Of a DNA stretch of 64,000 bases, positions 18,778 to 29,074 are shown piece by piece. The DNA comes from Pseudomonas brassicacearum (lineage in GTDB: Bacteria; Pseudomonadota; Gammaproteobacteria; Pseudomonadales; Pseudomonadaceae). Location of the stretch: assembly GCF_009601685.2 (NCBI RefSeq), contig NZ_CP045701.2, forward strand, positions 2,108,001 to 2,172,000, read 5' to 3'. The first letter of the stretch is position 1; the number at the start of each line of letters is the position of its first letter. The position numbers were made by a program, and so were the translations under genes. Under the pieces are notes generated by a model. That model ran no database searches. It saw only the letters and a list, made by a program, of their open reading frames with translations, and was not told the origin of the DNA.

Positions 18778-19794
18778 TTGTTAACTGGACGATGGATTGG
18801 GCTTATGGTGCTGGCCGGTGTGTTGTCGGGTTGCGGCAACGGCGACACCCTGGAGCGCTTCGACGGCCCGACCATGGGCAGCCACTATTCGATTCAATAC
18901 GTCAGACATTCCGCCGGCCCCGCTGCGAAAACGGTGCAGACCGAGGTGGAAATCATCCTCGCCGAAGTGGATCGGCAACTCTCGACCTATCGCAGCGACT
19001 CGGACATCGAGCGTTTCAATGCGCTACCGGCCAACAGCTGTCAGGTCATGCCTGGCCCGGTCCTGGAGTTGGTCCGCGTAGGTGAGCGGTTGTCGGTTCA
19101 AAGCGACGGCTCGTTTGACCTGACCGTGGAGCCGCTGCTGAACCTGTGGGGCTTCGGGCCCCAGTCCCGAGAAGAGAAAGTGCCGACTGCAGAAGATTTG
19201 GCCCTGATGCGGCAACGCGTCGGTCATGGTCATTTGCGCATCGAGGGCGAGCGGTTGTGCAAGGACGCCGCGGTGGAAGTCGACTTCAACAGCGTCGCCG
19301 CCGGTTATGCCGTCGACCGCATCGCCACCAGGCTACAAGCCCTGGGCATCGACAGTTACCTGGCCGAAGCTACCGGTGAACTCAAGGCTGCGGGGCGCAA
19401 GCCAGATGGTTCGGCCTGGCGTATCGCCTTGGAAGAGCCCCGGGACGACCGGCAAGTGGCCGAGCGTGTCATCGAGGTCAACGGCTACGGGGTTTCCACC
19501 TCGGGCGACTACCGTAAATATTTCGAACAGGGCGGCAGGCGTTATTCCCACACGTTTGACGCCCGCACCGGCACGCCGGTCCTACATAACCTGGCGTCAG
19601 TCACGGTGATTCATCCTTCGGCGTTGATGGCCGATGGACTATCGACGCTGTTGCTGATTCTGGGGCCTGAACGGGGTTGGGACTATGCCCAGAAACATGA
19701 CGTCGGGGTATTTTTCGTGTTGCGGGAGGGGGAGCGGTTCGTCGTTCGCACCAATGAAGCATTTGAACGGATGACTGGCGGAAAAACCCAATGA
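18778..19794 (+). CDS. apbE: FAD:protein FMN transferase (ApbE lipoprotein)
   Basis: This enzyme attaches FMN from FAD to Thr/Ser of flavoproteins such as NqrB, NqrC and RnfG in the periplasm. The protein has 338 residues. I choose a TTG start at 18778 because GGGGGA lies seven bases upstream and it gives a clean lipoprotein signal (LTGRWIGLMVLAGVLSGC). The GPTMGSHYSIQY start motif, VDFNSVAAGYAVDRIA and the ADGLSTLLLILG segment are intact. In P. aeruginosa I recall it as the last gene after nqrA-F, which are missing here, so its target protein must be encoded elsewhere. Confidence 0.87.
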   Translation: MLTGRWIGLMVLAGVLSGCGNGDTLERFDGPTMGSHYSIQYVRHSAGPAAKTVQTEVEIILAEVDRQLSTYRSDSDIERFNALPANSCQVMPGPVLELVRVGERLSVQSDGSFDLTVEPLLNLWGFGPQSREEKVPTAEDLALMRQRVGHGHLRIEGERLCKDAAVEVDFNSVAAGYAVDRIATRLQALGIDSYLAEATGELKAAGRKPDGSAWRIALEEPRDDRQVAERVIEVNGYGVSTSGDYRKYFEQGGRRYSHTFDARTGTPVLHNLASVTVIHPSALMADGLSTLLLILGPERGWDYAQKHDVGVFFVLREGERFVVRTNEAFERMTGGKTQ

Positions 19795-20005
19795 TGACAG
19801 CGCTGTGAAAGCATACCTGTGGCGAAATAGCACAGGCAAAACTAGCCTACGACGCGACCAAGGGGTAATGTGCGCGGCGTTGACGCTTCTATAGACTGTG
19901 GCCGGGCTCGTGAACCGGCCCCAAATTGTTCCTTCATGCCGCAGGCCGGCATGATTTAGCCGTCGGTGCCAAGTGAGGCGCCACGGCCTGTTCTGAGGAG
20001 TACGC

Positions 20006-21400
20006 ATGGCTGTCTACAACTACGACGTGGTGGTACTGGGCTCTGGCCCAGCGGGGGAAGGCGCGGCAATGAACGCGGCCAAGGCAGGGCGCAAGGTGGC
20101 GATGGTCGACAGCCGTCGGCAGGTCGGCGGCAACTGCACCCACTTGGGTACCATCCCGTCCAAGGCCTTGCGTCACTCCGTCCGGCAGATCATGCAGTTC
20201 AACACCAACCCGATGTTCCGGGCCATCGGCGAGCCGCGCTGGTTCTCCTTCCCGGACGTGCTCAAGAGCGCCGAGAAGGTGATCTCCAAGCAGGTGGCCT
20301 CGCGCACCGGCTACTACGCCCGTAATCGCGTTGATGTGTTCTTCGGCACCGGCAGCTTTGCCGACGAGCAGACGGTCGAAGTGGTCTGCGGCAATGGCGT
20401 GGTCGAGAAGCTGGTGGCCAAGCACATCATCATCGCCACCGGTTCGCGCCCGTATCGTCCAGCCGATATCGATTTCAACCATGCACGTATCTACGACAGC
20501 GACACCATCCTGAGCCTGGGTCACACCCCGCGTAAGCTCATCGTCTATGGCGCCGGCGTGATCGGTTGCGAATACGCCTCGATCTTCAGCGGCCTGGGTG
20601 TGCTGGTGGAACTGGTGGATAACCGTGGCCAGTTGCTGAGCTTCCTGGATTCGGAAATCTCCCAGGCCCTGAGCTATCACTTCAGCAACAACAACATCAC
20701 CGTGCGCCACAACGAAGACTACGACCGCGTCGAAGGCGTCGACAATGGCGTGATCCTGCACCTCAAGTCCGGCAAGAAGATCAAGGCCGACGCCTTGCTC
20801 TGGTGCAACGGCCGTACCGGCAACACCGACACCCTGGGCCTGGAAAACATCGGCGTGAAGGTCAACAGCCGCGGTCAGATCGAAGTCGACGAGAACTACC
20901 GTACTTGCGTGACGAACATCTACGGCGCCGGTGATGTGATCGGCTGGCCGAGCCTGGCCAGTGCCGCCCACGACCAGGGCCGTTCGGCCGCCGGCAGCAT
21001 TGTCGACAACGGCAGCTGGCGCTTCGTCAACGACGTGCCGACCGGCATCTACACCATTCCGGAGATCAGCTCGATCGGCAAGAACGAGCAGGAGCTGACC
21101 CAGGCCAAGGTGCCGTACGAAGTGGGCAAGGCCTTCTTCAAGGGCATGGCGCGGGCGCAGATCGCCGGCGAGCCGCAAGGCATGCTGAAGATCCTGTTCC
21201 ACCGCGAGACCCTGGAAGTGCTGGGCGTGCACTGCTTTGGCTACCAGGCGTCGGAGATCGTGCACATCGGCCAGGCGATCATGAACCAGCCGGGCGAACT
21301 GAATACGTTGAAGTACTTCGTCAACACCACGTTCAACTACCCGACCATGGCAGAAGCCTATCGGGTAGCGGCCTATGACGGGCTCAACCGGCTTTTTTGA
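20006..21400 (+). CDS. sthA: soluble pyridine nucleotide transhydrogenase
   Basis: This FAD enzyme moves hydride from NADPH to NAD+. The protein has 464 residues. It has the FAD-binding [15 protein letters not shown], a degenerate redox motif [15 protein letters not shown] in which the second cysteine of lipoamide dehydrogenases is a threonine (normal for this family), the NAD-binding [12 protein letters not shown], and the [15 protein letters not shown]-terminal interface motif. A GAGGAG site precedes the ATG. The position downstream of apbE agrees with P. aeruginosa. Confidence 0.96.
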   Translation: MAVYNYDVVVLGSGPAGEGAAMNAAKAGRKVAMVDSRRQVGGNCTHLGTIPSKALRHSVRQIMQFNTNPMFRAIGEPRWFSFPDVLKSAEKVISKQVASRTGYYARNRVDVFFGTGSFADEQTVEVVCGNGVVEKLVAKHIIIATGSRPYRPADIDFNHARIYDSDTILSLGHTPRKLIVYGAGVIGCEYASIFSGLGVLVELVDNRGQLLSFLDSEISQALSYHFSNNNITVRHNEDYDRVEGVDNGVILHLKSGKKIKADALLWCNGRTGNTDTLGLENIGVKVNSRGQIEVDENYRTCVTNIYGAGDVIGWPSLASAAHDQGRSAAGSIVDNGSWRFVNDVPTGIYTIPEISSIGKNEQELTQAKVPYEVGKAFFKGMARAQIAGEPQGMLKILFHRETLEVLGVHCFGYQASEIVHIGQAIMNQPGELNTLKYFVNTTFNYPTMAEAYRVAAYDGLNRLF

Positions 21401-21442
21401 GCGGCTCCGGCCGGTGGCCTGAGCCGGCCGGGGAGACCGATT

Positions 21443-22165
21443 TCAGCCATTCTCGAGCGTGGCGGTGGCCAAACCGGGAAAGTCTGTAATCAGGCTGTCA
21501 GCGCCAAAGTCGGCGAGCCTGCGCATCAGCGCGGGCTCGTTGACGGTCCACACCGACACATGCAGCCCCTGTCGCTGCGCCTTGATCAGGCGTTCCGGCG
21601 TGCACAGGGTCCAGTTCAGCGCCAGAATCTCGCAGCCGTAACTCTGGGCGACCTTCAACGGATCGAGCCAGGCGTATTCGGCCACCAGCCCGCGGGAGAT
21701 ATCCGGGGTCAGGTCCAGGGCGGCCTTGAGCACTTCCCGGGAACTGGACGTGATGGTGATCTTGTCCAGTAGCCCGAAACGCTGGGCCATTTCGCGGATG
21801 CCCAGCACCGTGGCGGCGGCGCGGGTGCGCGAGGCGCTCTTGACTTCCAGTTGCCAGTGCTCGAAATCACACTTCTCGAACAGCTCCTCCAAGCGTGGGA
21901 TCGGGCACGGCTTGATCCAGCCCGGGCCACCCTTGCGCGCATCGTAGGTCACCAACTCGGCGGCGGAATGCTCCACCACCTTGCCGCGCCGGTCCGTGGT
22001 GCGCTTGAGGGTCGGGTCGTGGATCACCATCAACTCGCCGTCCATGGACAGGTGCAAGTCCAGCTCGCAACGGCGTACGCCGTGCTTGAGGCACTCCTGA
22101 AAACCGGTCAGGGTATTTTCCGGCGCTTCGCCCTTGGCGCCGCGGTGGCCATAAATGAGGGTCAC
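21443..22165 (-). CDS. glpQ: glycerophosphodiester phosphodiesterase, cytosolic type
   Basis: This enzyme hydrolyses glycerophosphodiesters to sn-glycerol-3-phosphate and an alcohol. The protein has 240 residues and no signal peptide, so it is the UgpQ-like cytosolic form. The catalytic signatures GHRGAKGEAPENT and CELDLHLSMDGELMVIHD are present, as is the closing SLITDFPG. Its ATG overlaps the stop of the PilZ gene by four bases, so the pair is translationally coupled. The order matches P. aeruginosa. Confidence 0.9.
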   Translation of the reverse strand: MTLIYGHRGAKGEAPENTLTGFQECLKHGVRRCELDLHLSMDGELMVIHDPTLKRTTDRRGKVVEHSAAELVTYDARKGGPGWIKPCPIPRLEELFEKCDFEHWQLEVKSASRTRAAATVLGIREMAQRFGLLDKITITSSSREVLKAALDLTPDISRGLVAEYAWLDPLKVAQSYGCEILALNWTLCTPERLIKAQRQGLHVSVWTVNEPALMRRLADFGADSLITDFPGLATATLENG

Positions 22166-22758
22166 GGTTCTTCCTTATCGATACCTGATTCGTTCTGTTC
22201 CCGGGCCAGGCGCCGCTCTTGCGCCTGTTTCTGCAGGATGTAGCGGGCCAGCAACTGGCGCTGGGCGTCGGTTGGGCGTTCGAACTCGGTGCCCACGTCG
22301 TAGCCGTCGCCCTTGGGGTCGCAGTGGGTGACCCGCGCGCGAAGCAACAGGCCGAGGGCCTGGGGCATCAGCACCAGTTTGATTGACAAGTGGCTGCCGA
22401 CCGCGATCGGCGTAGGGTGTTGGAAGTCGACGCCGCCTTCGGAAATGATCACCGGCTGCGGTTCGCCGATTTCGCCGAGCACCGTCAGGGCAATGACCTG
22501 GCTGAGCAGGTCGATGCGTTTGTTCATTGCCTTGAGATACGCCACGATGCTGCGTTCGCGCTCGCTGATCTGGCGCAGCAGGTGCTGTGACTCGAATTCG
22601 CTCAGGTGCAATTCACTGAGCAGATTGAACAATGGAGATGCATCCTGCAACACATCCTGGCCAGCAGCTTCAGGAATGGACAGGGGCCGAATTTCCAGTG
22701 CGATCGTGTCCTCGATACGGTAGTATTCGCGGCGATCTTCTTCATCTAATGTCGACAT
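22162..22758 (-). CDS. PilZ-domain protein
   Basis: The start MSTLDEEDRREYYRIED at 22758 is preferred; longer versions run into DNA antisense to the lolC promoter. The protein has 198 residues. An RREYYR sequence fits the RxxxR half of the c-di-GMP-binding PilZ motif, but the second half near YDVGTEFERP is degenerate, so binding is not certain. The middle has a helical segment with many glutamines and serines. It is cotranscribed with glpQ and divergent from lolC. Confidence 0.8.
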   Translation of the reverse strand: MSTLDEEDRREYYRIEDTIALEIRPLSIPEAAGQDVLQDASPLFNLLSELHLSEFESQHLLRQISERERSIVAYLKAMNKRIDLLSQVIALTVLGEIGEPQPVIISEGGVDFQHPTPIAVGSHLSIKLVLMPQALGLLLRARVTHCDPKGDGYDVGTEFERPTDAQRQLLARYILQKQAQERRLAREQNESGIDKEEP

Positions 22759-22852
22759 GGCGAACCCATGGTAGCGGCGGTGGTCTGAGTGTAAAGCTGG
22801 TTTGTGACCCCCGCCACAAGGACGTTCCTTTTCCCTCCGAACAAGCCCCGAC

Positions 22853-24103
22853 ATGTTCAGACCTCTCTTCGTATTTATCGGCACGCGTTATACCCGTGCA
22901 AAGCGTCGCAATCATTTCGTATCGTTCATTTCCCTGACGTCCATCATCGGGCTGGCCCTTGGCGTGGTCGTGATGATCGTCGTGCTTTCGGTGATGAACG
23001 GCTTCGACCATGAGATGCGCACCCGCGTGTTGGGCATGGTGCCCCACGCGACCCTCGAATCCGGCGAAGCCATCAGCGACTGGCCGAGCCTGGCCGCCAA
23101 GGTCAAGCAGAACCCGCAGGTGCTGGCCGTTGCGCCGTTCACCCAGATGCAGGGGCTGCTGACCAACGACGGCAAGGTGTCCAAGGTCTTGCTCAATGGC
23201 ATCGACCCCGGGCTCGAGCGGCAGGTATCGATCATCGATAACTTCATGCAGCAGGGCAAACTCGACGACCTGGCGCCAGGCAGTTTCGGCATCGTCATCG
23301 GCGACAAGGCCGCGGCCAAGCTCGGCGTTGCCATTGGCGACAAGCTGACGTTCGTCGCCCCGGAGGTCACCGTGACCCCGGGCGGCATGTTCCCGCGCAT
23401 GAAACGCTTCACCGTGGTCGGCATTTTCCATGTCGGCGCCGGCGAGCTGGACGGTTACCTGGGCGTCACCAACCTCCAGGACCTGGCACGCCTGCATCGC
23501 TGGAAGCCGGATCAGGTCCAGGGCCTGCGGTTGAAGTTCGATGACCTGTTCCAGGCACCGCGCGTTGCGTGGACCATCGCCCAGCAACTCGGCGAAGATC
23601 GTTACTACGCCCGGGACTGGACCCGTACCCACGGCAACCTGTACCAGGCGATCCGCATGGAAAAAGCCATGATCGGCCTGCTGCTGTTGCTGATCGTTGC
23701 CGTGGCGGCGTTCAACATCATCTCCACGCTGGTGATGGTGGTGAACGACAAGAAGGGCGACATCGCGATCCTGCGCACCCTCGGCGCCACGCCGGGGCAG
23801 ATCATGCGCATCTTCATGGTCCAAGGCACGGTCATCGGCGTGATCGGTACGTTCGTCGGCGCCCTGGTCGGGATGTTCGCCGCGCTGAATGTCAGCGCCG
23901 CGATTGCCGCCCTCGAAGGCCTGATCGGGCACAAGTTTCTCAACGCCGACGTGTACTTCATCGATTACCTGCCATCGCAATTGCAGGCCGATGACGTGTT
24001 GATGGTCTGCGGCGCCGCGTTGGTCCTGAGTTTCCTCGCCACCCTGTATCCTGCCTGGCGTGCCGCGCGCACCCAGCCTGCGGAGGCGTTACGTTATGAG
24101 TGA
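22853..24103 (+). CDS. lolC: lipoprotein-releasing ABC transporter permease LolC
   Basis: LolC is a subunit of LolCDE, which extracts outer-membrane lipoproteins from the inner membrane and passes them to LolA. The protein has 416 residues. An N-terminal helix follows [20 protein letters not shown]; a large periplasmic domain spans roughly 60-260; three helices close the protein ([31 protein letters not shown] and the final [17 protein letters not shown]). The FtsX-type fold is intact. Its end overlaps lolD by eight bases. Confidence 0.95.
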   Translation: MFRPLFVFIGTRYTRAKRRNHFVSFISLTSIIGLALGVVVMIVVLSVMNGFDHEMRTRVLGMVPHATLESGEAISDWPSLAAKVKQNPQVLAVAPFTQMQGLLTNDGKVSKVLLNGIDPGLERQVSIIDNFMQQGKLDDLAPGSFGIVIGDKAAAKLGVAIGDKLTFVAPEVTVTPGGMFPRMKRFTVVGIFHVGAGELDGYLGVTNLQDLARLHRWKPDQVQGLRLKFDDLFQAPRVAWTIAQQLGEDRYYARDWTRTHGNLYQAIRMEKAMIGLLLLLIVAVAAFNIISTLVMVVNDKKGDIAILRTLGATPGQIMRIFMVQGTVIGVIGTFVGALVGMFAALNVSAAIAALEGLIGHKFLNADVYFIDYLPSQLQADDVLMVCGAALVLSFLATLYPAWRAARTQPAEALRYE

Positions 24104-24794
24104 GTCGGGCATGAGTGAACAAGCAATCTTGAGCTGCCGCAACCTGGGCAAATCCTACGAGGAAGGTCCTGAGTCGGTGGTGGTGTTGTCGGGCCTGCAG
24201 CTGGAGCTGCATCCTGGTGAGCGCGTGGCGATTGTCGGCACTTCCGGGTCGGGCAAGAGTACCTTGCTCAACCTGCTGGGCGGCCTGGATACGCCGACCG
24301 CCGGCAGCGTCTGGCTGGCGGGCGAAGAACTTTCGGCGTTGAACGAGAAGGCCCGTGGCCTGCTGCGCAACCGATCCTTGGGCTTCGTCTACCAGTTCCA
24401 CCATTTGCTGCCCGAATTCACCGCGCTGGAAAACGTCTGCATGCCGCTGTTGATCGGCCGCACGGCGATTCCAGAGGCCCGACAGCGGGCCACGGCGTTG
24501 CTGGAGCGGGTAGGGCTGGGGCATCGCCTGGAGCACAAGCCGGCCGAACTGTCCGGTGGTGAGCGCCAACGCGTAGCGATTGCCCGGGCCCTGGTCAACA
24601 AGCCTGGCCTGGTGATGCTCGACGAGCCGACCGGCAACCTCGACGCCCACACGGCCCAGGGCATCCAGGATTTGATGCTGGAGCTCAGCACGTCGATGCG
24701 CACCGCGTTCCTGGTGGTGACCCACGACATGAACCTGGCCCGGCAGATGGACCGTGTCCTGCACTTGCAGGAAGGTTGCCTGACGCCCATCTGA
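24096..24794 (+). CDS. lolD: lipoprotein-releasing ATPase LolD
   Basis: This is the ABC ATPase of LolCDE, 232 residues. It has Walker A (GTSGSGKST), the Q-loop region ([18 protein letters not shown]), the signature LSGGERQR and Walker B ([12 protein letters not shown]). The ATG at 24096 has GGAGG nine bases upstream; a second in-frame ATG is at 24111. It overlaps lolC and is followed by a hairpin and then lolE. Confidence 0.96.
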   Translation: MSESGMSEQAILSCRNLGKSYEEGPESVVVLSGLQLELHPGERVAIVGTSGSGKSTLLNLLGGLDTPTAGSVWLAGEELSALNEKARGLLRNRSLGFVYQFHHLLPEFTALENVCMPLLIGRTAIPEARQRATALLERVGLGHRLEHKPAELSGGERQRVAIARALVNKPGLVMLDEPTGNLDAHTAQGIQDLMLELSTSMRTAFLVVTHDMNLARQMDRVLHLQEGCLTPI

Positions 24795-24803
24795 CCAACC
24801 GAA

Positions 24804-24835
24804 ACCCGGTGCTTGAAACAAGTGCCGGGTCTTTT
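24804..24835 (+). terminator. terminator-like hairpin between lolD and lolE
   Basis: ACCCGGTGCTTG and CAAGTGCCGGGT pair with one internal mismatch and are followed by TCTTTT. It could lower lolE expression relative to lolCD. Confidence 0.6.
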
Positions 24836-24857
24836 ATTTTCATACGGTGCCCCGCGA

Positions 24858-26102
24858 ATGTTCAGACCGTTATCGATCTTTATCGGCACGCGCTATACCC
24901 GCGCCAAGCGCCGCAATCGCTTTGTTTCGTTCATCTCCATGACCTCGATGATCGGCCTCGCCCTGGGTGTGCTGGCGATGATCGTGGTGTTGTCGGTGAT
25001 GAACGGCTTCCAGCGCGAAATGAGCTCGCGCATCCTCGGCATGGTGCCCCACGCCACTATCGTCGGCGTCAATCCGATCGACGATTGGCAGCCGGTGGCC
25101 GCCGCGGCGCTGAAAAACCCTGAAGTCACCGCCGCCGTACCTTTCACCGAGATGGAAGGCATGCTCAGCTATAAGGGTTCGATGCAGCCGATCCAGATCA
25201 GCGGCGTTGACCCGGCCCAGGAAGGCAAGGTGTCCATCGTCGCCCAGCATATCGTCCAGGGGCGTCTGGATGCCTTGAAACCCGGAGAGTTTGGCGTGGT
25301 GATCGGTGAAATCACCGCCCGTCGCTTTCGCCTGAACGTCGGCGACAAAATCACCTTGATCGTGCCGGAAATCAGCAGTGCCCCTGGCGGCATTACCCCA
25401 CGGATGCAGCGGCTGAACGTGGTAGGTGTGTTCAAGGTGGGTGCCGAGCTGGACGGCTCCATGGCGCTGATCCACCTGGCCGACGCCGCGCAGATGCAGC
25501 AGTGGCAGCCCAACCAGGTGCAAAGCGTGCGCCTGGCGGTGAAAGACTTGTACGCGGCGCCGAAGGTCTCCGCTGATATCGCCGCCAGTCTTGGCGCGGC
25601 CTACAAAGCCGACGACTGGACCCACACCCAGGGCAGTCTGTTCAGCGCCATGAAAATGGAAAAAACCATGATTGGCTTGCTGTTGCTGATGATCGTCGCG
25701 GTGGCGGCGTTCAACATCATCGCCACGCTGATCATGGTGGTGAATGACAAGGGTGCGGACATTGCGATCCTGCGCACCATCGGCGCCACGCCGCGGCAGA
25801 TCATGGCGATCTTCATGGTCCAAGGCACGGTGATCGGCGTCGTCGGCACGCTGATTGGCGGCGTGCTGGGGGTGATCGCAGCGCTGAACGTCAGTGCGCT
25901 GGTGGGCTGGCTGGAACGGGTCAGCGGCCAGCACATTTTCAGTTCCGATGTGTACTTCGTCAGCAACCTGCCCTCGGAGCTGCAGCGCGGTGATGTGCTG
26001 CTGATCTGCTCGGCCGGGTTCATCCTGAGCTTCCTCGCCACCGTGTACCCGGCGTGGCGTGCGGCGAAGGTCGAGCCGGCGCAGGCGTTGCGGTATTCCT
26101 GA
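24858..26102 (+). CDS. lolE: lipoprotein-releasing ABC transporter permease LolE
   Basis: This is the second permease of the complex, 414 residues. It is a clear paralogue of the protein encoded at 22853: both start [18 protein letters not shown] and share VSFIS and the VVLSVMNGF segment. The periplasmic domain is more divergent. The ATG at 24858 is chosen because the shared start is there. The C-terminal helices ([14 protein letters not shown] and FILSFLATVYPAWRAA) are intact. It completes the lolCDE operon. Confidence 0.95.
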   Translation: MFRPLSIFIGTRYTRAKRRNRFVSFISMTSMIGLALGVLAMIVVLSVMNGFQREMSSRILGMVPHATIVGVNPIDDWQPVAAAALKNPEVTAAVPFTEMEGMLSYKGSMQPIQISGVDPAQEGKVSIVAQHIVQGRLDALKPGEFGVVIGEITARRFRLNVGDKITLIVPEISSAPGGITPRMQRLNVVGVFKVGAELDGSMALIHLADAAQMQQWQPNQVQSVRLAVKDLYAAPKVSADIAASLGAAYKADDWTHTQGSLFSAMKMEKTMIGLLLLMIVAVAAFNIIATLIMVVNDKGADIAILRTIGATPRQIMAIFMVQGTVIGVVGTLIGGVLGVIAALNVSALVGWLERVSGQHIFSSDVYFVSNLPSELQRGDVLLICSAGFILSFLATVYPAWRAAKVEPAQALRYS

Positions 26103-26124
26103 GGTTGTCGCGGACTCTGAATCC

Positions 26125-26268
26125 CCCTGTGGCGAGGGAGCTTGCTCCCGCTGGGCTCTGTAGGAGCTGGCGAAGCCTGCGATCTTTTGATCTTGATCTT
26201 GATCTTTCGCTTGAGACTCAAATGTCTGGGGAAAGATCGCAGCCTCGTTGCACTCGTCAGCTCCTACA
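26125..26268. repeat. composite repeat, copy 1 (TGTAGGAGCTG family)
   Basis: A REP-like half (CTGTGGCGAGGGAGC...GCTCCCGCT) is followed by a long inverted repeat from TGTAGGAGCTG at 26159 to CAGCTCCTACA at 26268. Inner arms are CTGCGATCTTT and AAAGATCGCAG. The same unit is present in the opposite orientation at 57505-57611. Confidence 0.85.
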
Positions 26269-26295
26269 GGACTCTCCCCACCGGGGGCGTCGGGC

Positions 26296-27648
26296 TCAAT
26301 CCCCCTTCGGCAATTCGATCAGGAATCGCGTCCAACCATCGGCCGACTCACAGCGGATCTGCCCGCCGTGGGCGCGGATGATCGAGCGGGTGATGGCCAG
26401 TCCGAGCCCCGCGTGTTCGCTGCTGCCCTCCTGGCGGGCCGGGTCGGCGCGGTAGAAGCGGTCGAACAGTCGCGGCAGCAAATCCGCTGCAATCCCCTCG
26501 CCACTGTTCTCCACGCTTATGTTCACCCCTTGAGCCTCATCGATAATGCGCACCCGCACTTCGCCGTCAATCGGGGTGAAGCGCAGCGCATTGTCCAGCA
26601 GGTTGGAAAGGGCCCGGCGCAGCATGTTGCGGTCACCCTCGATGCGGCTCTCGCCCTCGCGGCTCAGGCGTACGTTGGCGTCTTCGGCCAGGGGCGCGAA
26701 GAAGTCCAGCAGCGCGTCCACTTCTTCGGCCAATTGCAGCGGTTCGCGATTGAGCGCCAGCAGGCCGTGGTCGGCCTTGGCCAGGTACAGCATGTCGTTG
26801 ACCAGTTGCGCCATCCATTGCAGTTCTTCGAGATTGCTGTGCAGCGCCTCGCGGTAATCCTCCAGCGGGCGTTCGCGGGTGAGCGTGACCTGGGTGTGGG
26901 TCAGCAGGTTCGACAGCGGCGTGCGCAATTCATGGGCGATGTCGGCAGAAAACGCTGAGAGCCGCTGAAACGCATCGTCGAGGCGTCCGAGCATGGCGTT
27001 GATGCTGTGGGCCAATTCCGCCAGTTCGGCGGGCATTTGCTCTTCGGGCAGTCGAGCGTTGAGGGAGCGGGCCGAGACGCTGCCGGCAATGGCACCCATG
27101 CGTCGCAAGGGGCGCAAGGCCCGCCGGGCGGCCCAGGCGCCAAGCAGGGCGGTGGCCAGGGCCGAGAGGCCGACGGTCAGCCAGATCAGGCGCTGCATGC
27201 GTTGCAGGAAGTGCTGGTGGTGGGTGATGTCGAGCAACAGGGTCAGCTGCGGCGAATTGGTTCGATCGGGATACAACGGCGCATTCAACACCCGGTAATC
27301 GGTGTCGGCATCGCTGAGGGTCGACAGGCCGGGACGCTCCGGCAATTGAGCTGGAATCCGGATCGAGCTGTCGTACCAGCGCACACCATCGCTGCCCTTG
27401 ATGCGCAGCGCCAGGTCGGCCTGACGGCTCAGTTCATCTTCCAGGCGAGCCTGGGTCTGCTCGGCGTCGAGGTCTTGCAGGGCTCGGCGCAGGCCGATCA
27501 GCTTGCCTTCGAGCAGTTGCTGGTCCAACTCGATGAAATGCGCCTCGCTGCCACGGCTGAACAACACCCCGGCGAACAACGACACCACAGCGGTGCAGGC
27601 GGCGAACAGCAGCGCCAGGCGACTGCTCAGCGACCACCGGCCCCTCAC
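26296..27648 (-). CDS. heavy-metal-type sensor histidine kinase (CusS/CopS-like)
   Basis: This is a membrane kinase of 450 residues. It has a helix at 8-30, a periplasmic domain of about 130 residues, a second helix near 165-185, a HAMP segment ([15 protein letters not shown]), the H-box [17 protein letters not shown], the N-box [11 protein letters not shown] and G-boxes ending in [13 protein letters not shown]. The architecture and the neighbouring cupredoxin gene suggest copper sensing. Its start overlaps the response regulator stop by four bases, so both are one operon. Confidence 0.88.
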   Translation of the reverse strand: MRGRWSLSSRLALLFAACTAVVSLFAGVLFSRGSEAHFIELDQQLLEGKLIGLRRALQDLDAEQTQARLEDELSRQADLALRIKGSDGVRWYDSSIRIPAQLPERPGLSTLSDADTDYRVLNAPLYPDRTNSPQLTLLLDITHHQHFLQRMQRLIWLTVGLSALATALLGAWAARRALRPLRRMGAIAGSVSARSLNARLPEEQMPAELAELAHSINAMLGRLDDAFQRLSAFSADIAHELRTPLSNLLTHTQVTLTRERPLEDYREALHSNLEELQWMAQLVNDMLYLAKADHGLLALNREPLQLAEEVDALLDFFAPLAEDANVRLSREGESRIEGDRNMLRRALSNLLDNALRFTPIDGEVRVRIIDEAQGVNISVENSGEGIAADLLPRLFDRFYRADPARQEGSSEHAGLGLAITRSIIRAHGGQIRCESADGWTRFLIELPKGD

Positions 27649-28325
27649 AGGCTGCGCTCTTCAAGCACATAGCCCATGCCCCGCACGGTGTGGATGAGTT
27701 TGCTGGGAAAGTCATCGTCAATCTTGATTCGCAGGCGTCGTATCGCGACTTCGATGACGTTGGTGTCGCTGTCGAAATTCATGTCCCAGACCTGGGACGC
27801 GATCAGCGATTTGGGCAGTACTTCGCCTTGGCGGCGCAGGAGCATTTCCAGCAGGGCGAATTCCTTGGCGGTGAGGTCGATGCGCCGACCGCTGCGTTCG
27901 ACGCGACGGCGGATCAGGTCCAGGCGCAAGTCGGCCAGTTGCAGGCTGGTTTCCTGTTGCGTCGAACTGCCTCGACGCAACAGGCTGCGCACTCGCGCCA
28001 GCAGCTCGGAAAAAGCAAAGGGCTTGACCAGGTAGTCATCGGCGCCCAGCTCCAGGCCGTGTACCCGATCCTGTACCGCATCCCGCGCGGTGAGAAACAG
28101 CACCGGTGTATCCAGCCCGGCGCCGCGGACCGCTTGCAGGATCTGCCAGCCATCGCGGCCGGGCAACATCACGTCGAGGATCAGCAAAGCGTATTCACCG
28201 CTCAAGGCCAGTTGCTGGCCGGTGACGCCATCGGCCACCAGGTCGGCGTTGAACCCGGCTTCACCCAGGCCTTGGCGCAGGTATTGGCCGGTTTTGGTTT
28301 GGTCTTCGACGATCAGCAGTTTCAT
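27645..28325 (-). CDS. OmpR-family response regulator (CusR/CopR-like)
   Basis: This regulator has 226 residues from ATG 28325 ([20 protein letters not shown]). The phosphoacceptor is in [14 protein letters not shown], the switch lysine in [24 protein letters not shown], and the C-terminal winged helix ends in [13 protein letters not shown]. It is the upstream gene of the kinase pair and is divergent from the cupredoxin gene, which is its likely target along with itself. Confidence 0.9.
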   Translation of the reverse strand: MKLLIVEDQTKTGQYLRQGLGEAGFNADLVADGVTGQQLALSGEYALLILDVMLPGRDGWQILQAVRGAGLDTPVLFLTARDAVQDRVHGLELGADDYLVKPFAFSELLARVRSLLRRGSSTQQETSLQLADLRLDLIRRRVERSGRRIDLTAKEFALLEMLLRRQGEVLPKSLIASQVWDMNFDSDTNVIEVAIRRLRIKIDDDFPSKLIHTVRGMGYVLEERSL

Positions 28326-28389
28326 GGGCAGCTCAAGGCATGGTTTGAACGTGGGCGTTATACCGCGACGGCCGTGGCCGTGGCACAAC

Positions 28390-28416
28390 CTGACAGAGTT
28401 GTAATGCAGTTGTCAG
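28390..28416. promoter_or_regulatory. candidate response-regulator site upstream of the cupredoxin gene
   Basis: CTGACA at 28390-28395 and TGTCAG at 28411-28416 form an inverted repeat in the divergent promoter region. Copper regulators of the CopR/CusR type bind such repeats, but the match to a published box is not exact. Confidence 0.4.
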
Positions 28417-28482
28417 TCAATTGGCAGCCGCACCCATCTAGAGTCCTGGGCAAGTTGAACCTTACCTTGTCGGAGTATGAAC

Positions 28483-29013
28483 ATGTTGATGGTAAACCGT
28501 CTGATCCTGGCCGCCTCTGCGTGGGTATTGAGTACCGCGTTGTGGGCATCGCCCGGTGAGCACTTTGATTTCGGCCAGCCCACGCCAGCGGCCAAGGCCA
28601 GTCGCACCATCGAGGTGGTGATGGGCGACATGTCGTTCAATCCCGGCGCGCTGGATATCAAGGCGGGCGAGACGGTACGGTTCGTACTGATCAATAAAGG
28701 CCAGTTACTGCACGAATTCAACCTCGGTAACGCTGCGATGCATGCCCAGCACCAGCAGGAAATGCTCAAGATGCAACAGAGCGGCATGTTGACGCCGACC
28801 GGGATGAAGCCAGGAATGGAGCATGCCTCGATGGGGCACGGTGGCAAAGGCGGCATGATGCGCCACGACGACGCTAACAGCGTGCTGGTTGAGCCGGGTA
28901 AGTCCGCGGAGTTGACCTGGGCTTTTGACAAGGCCACCCGGCTGGAATTTGCCTGCAATGTCCCCGGTCATTACCAGGCCGGGATGAAGGGCGACCTGAC
29001 AGTCAGTCAGTAA
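28483..29013 (+). CDS. periplasmic cupredoxin (plastocyanin/azurin-type copper protein)
   Basis: The protein has 176 residues from ATG 28483, which has GGAG seven bases upstream; the ATG at 28477 is too close to it. A signal peptide ends at WASPGEHF. A type I copper site is visible: His in LLHEFNL and the Cys-x4-His-x4-Met set in CNVPGHYQAGM. Between them is a Met/His-rich insert (MHAQHQQEMLKMQQSGM and later MEHASMGHGGKGGMM) that could carry extra copper. It is divergent from the two-component pair and probably acts in periplasmic copper binding. Confidence 0.88.
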   Translation: MLMVNRLILAASAWVLSTALWASPGEHFDFGQPTPAAKASRTIEVVMGDMSFNPGALDIKAGETVRFVLINKGQLLHEFNLGNAAMHAQHQQEMLKMQQSGMLTPTGMKPGMEHASMGHGGKGGMMRHDDANSVLVEPGKSAELTWAFDKATRLEFACNVPGHYQAGMKGDLTVSQ

Positions 29014-29074
29014 GCACTCAAAGGCTGCGGCAAAGGCTGATAGAATCGGCTGATTCTTCAGTCAGGTTTCCGTC

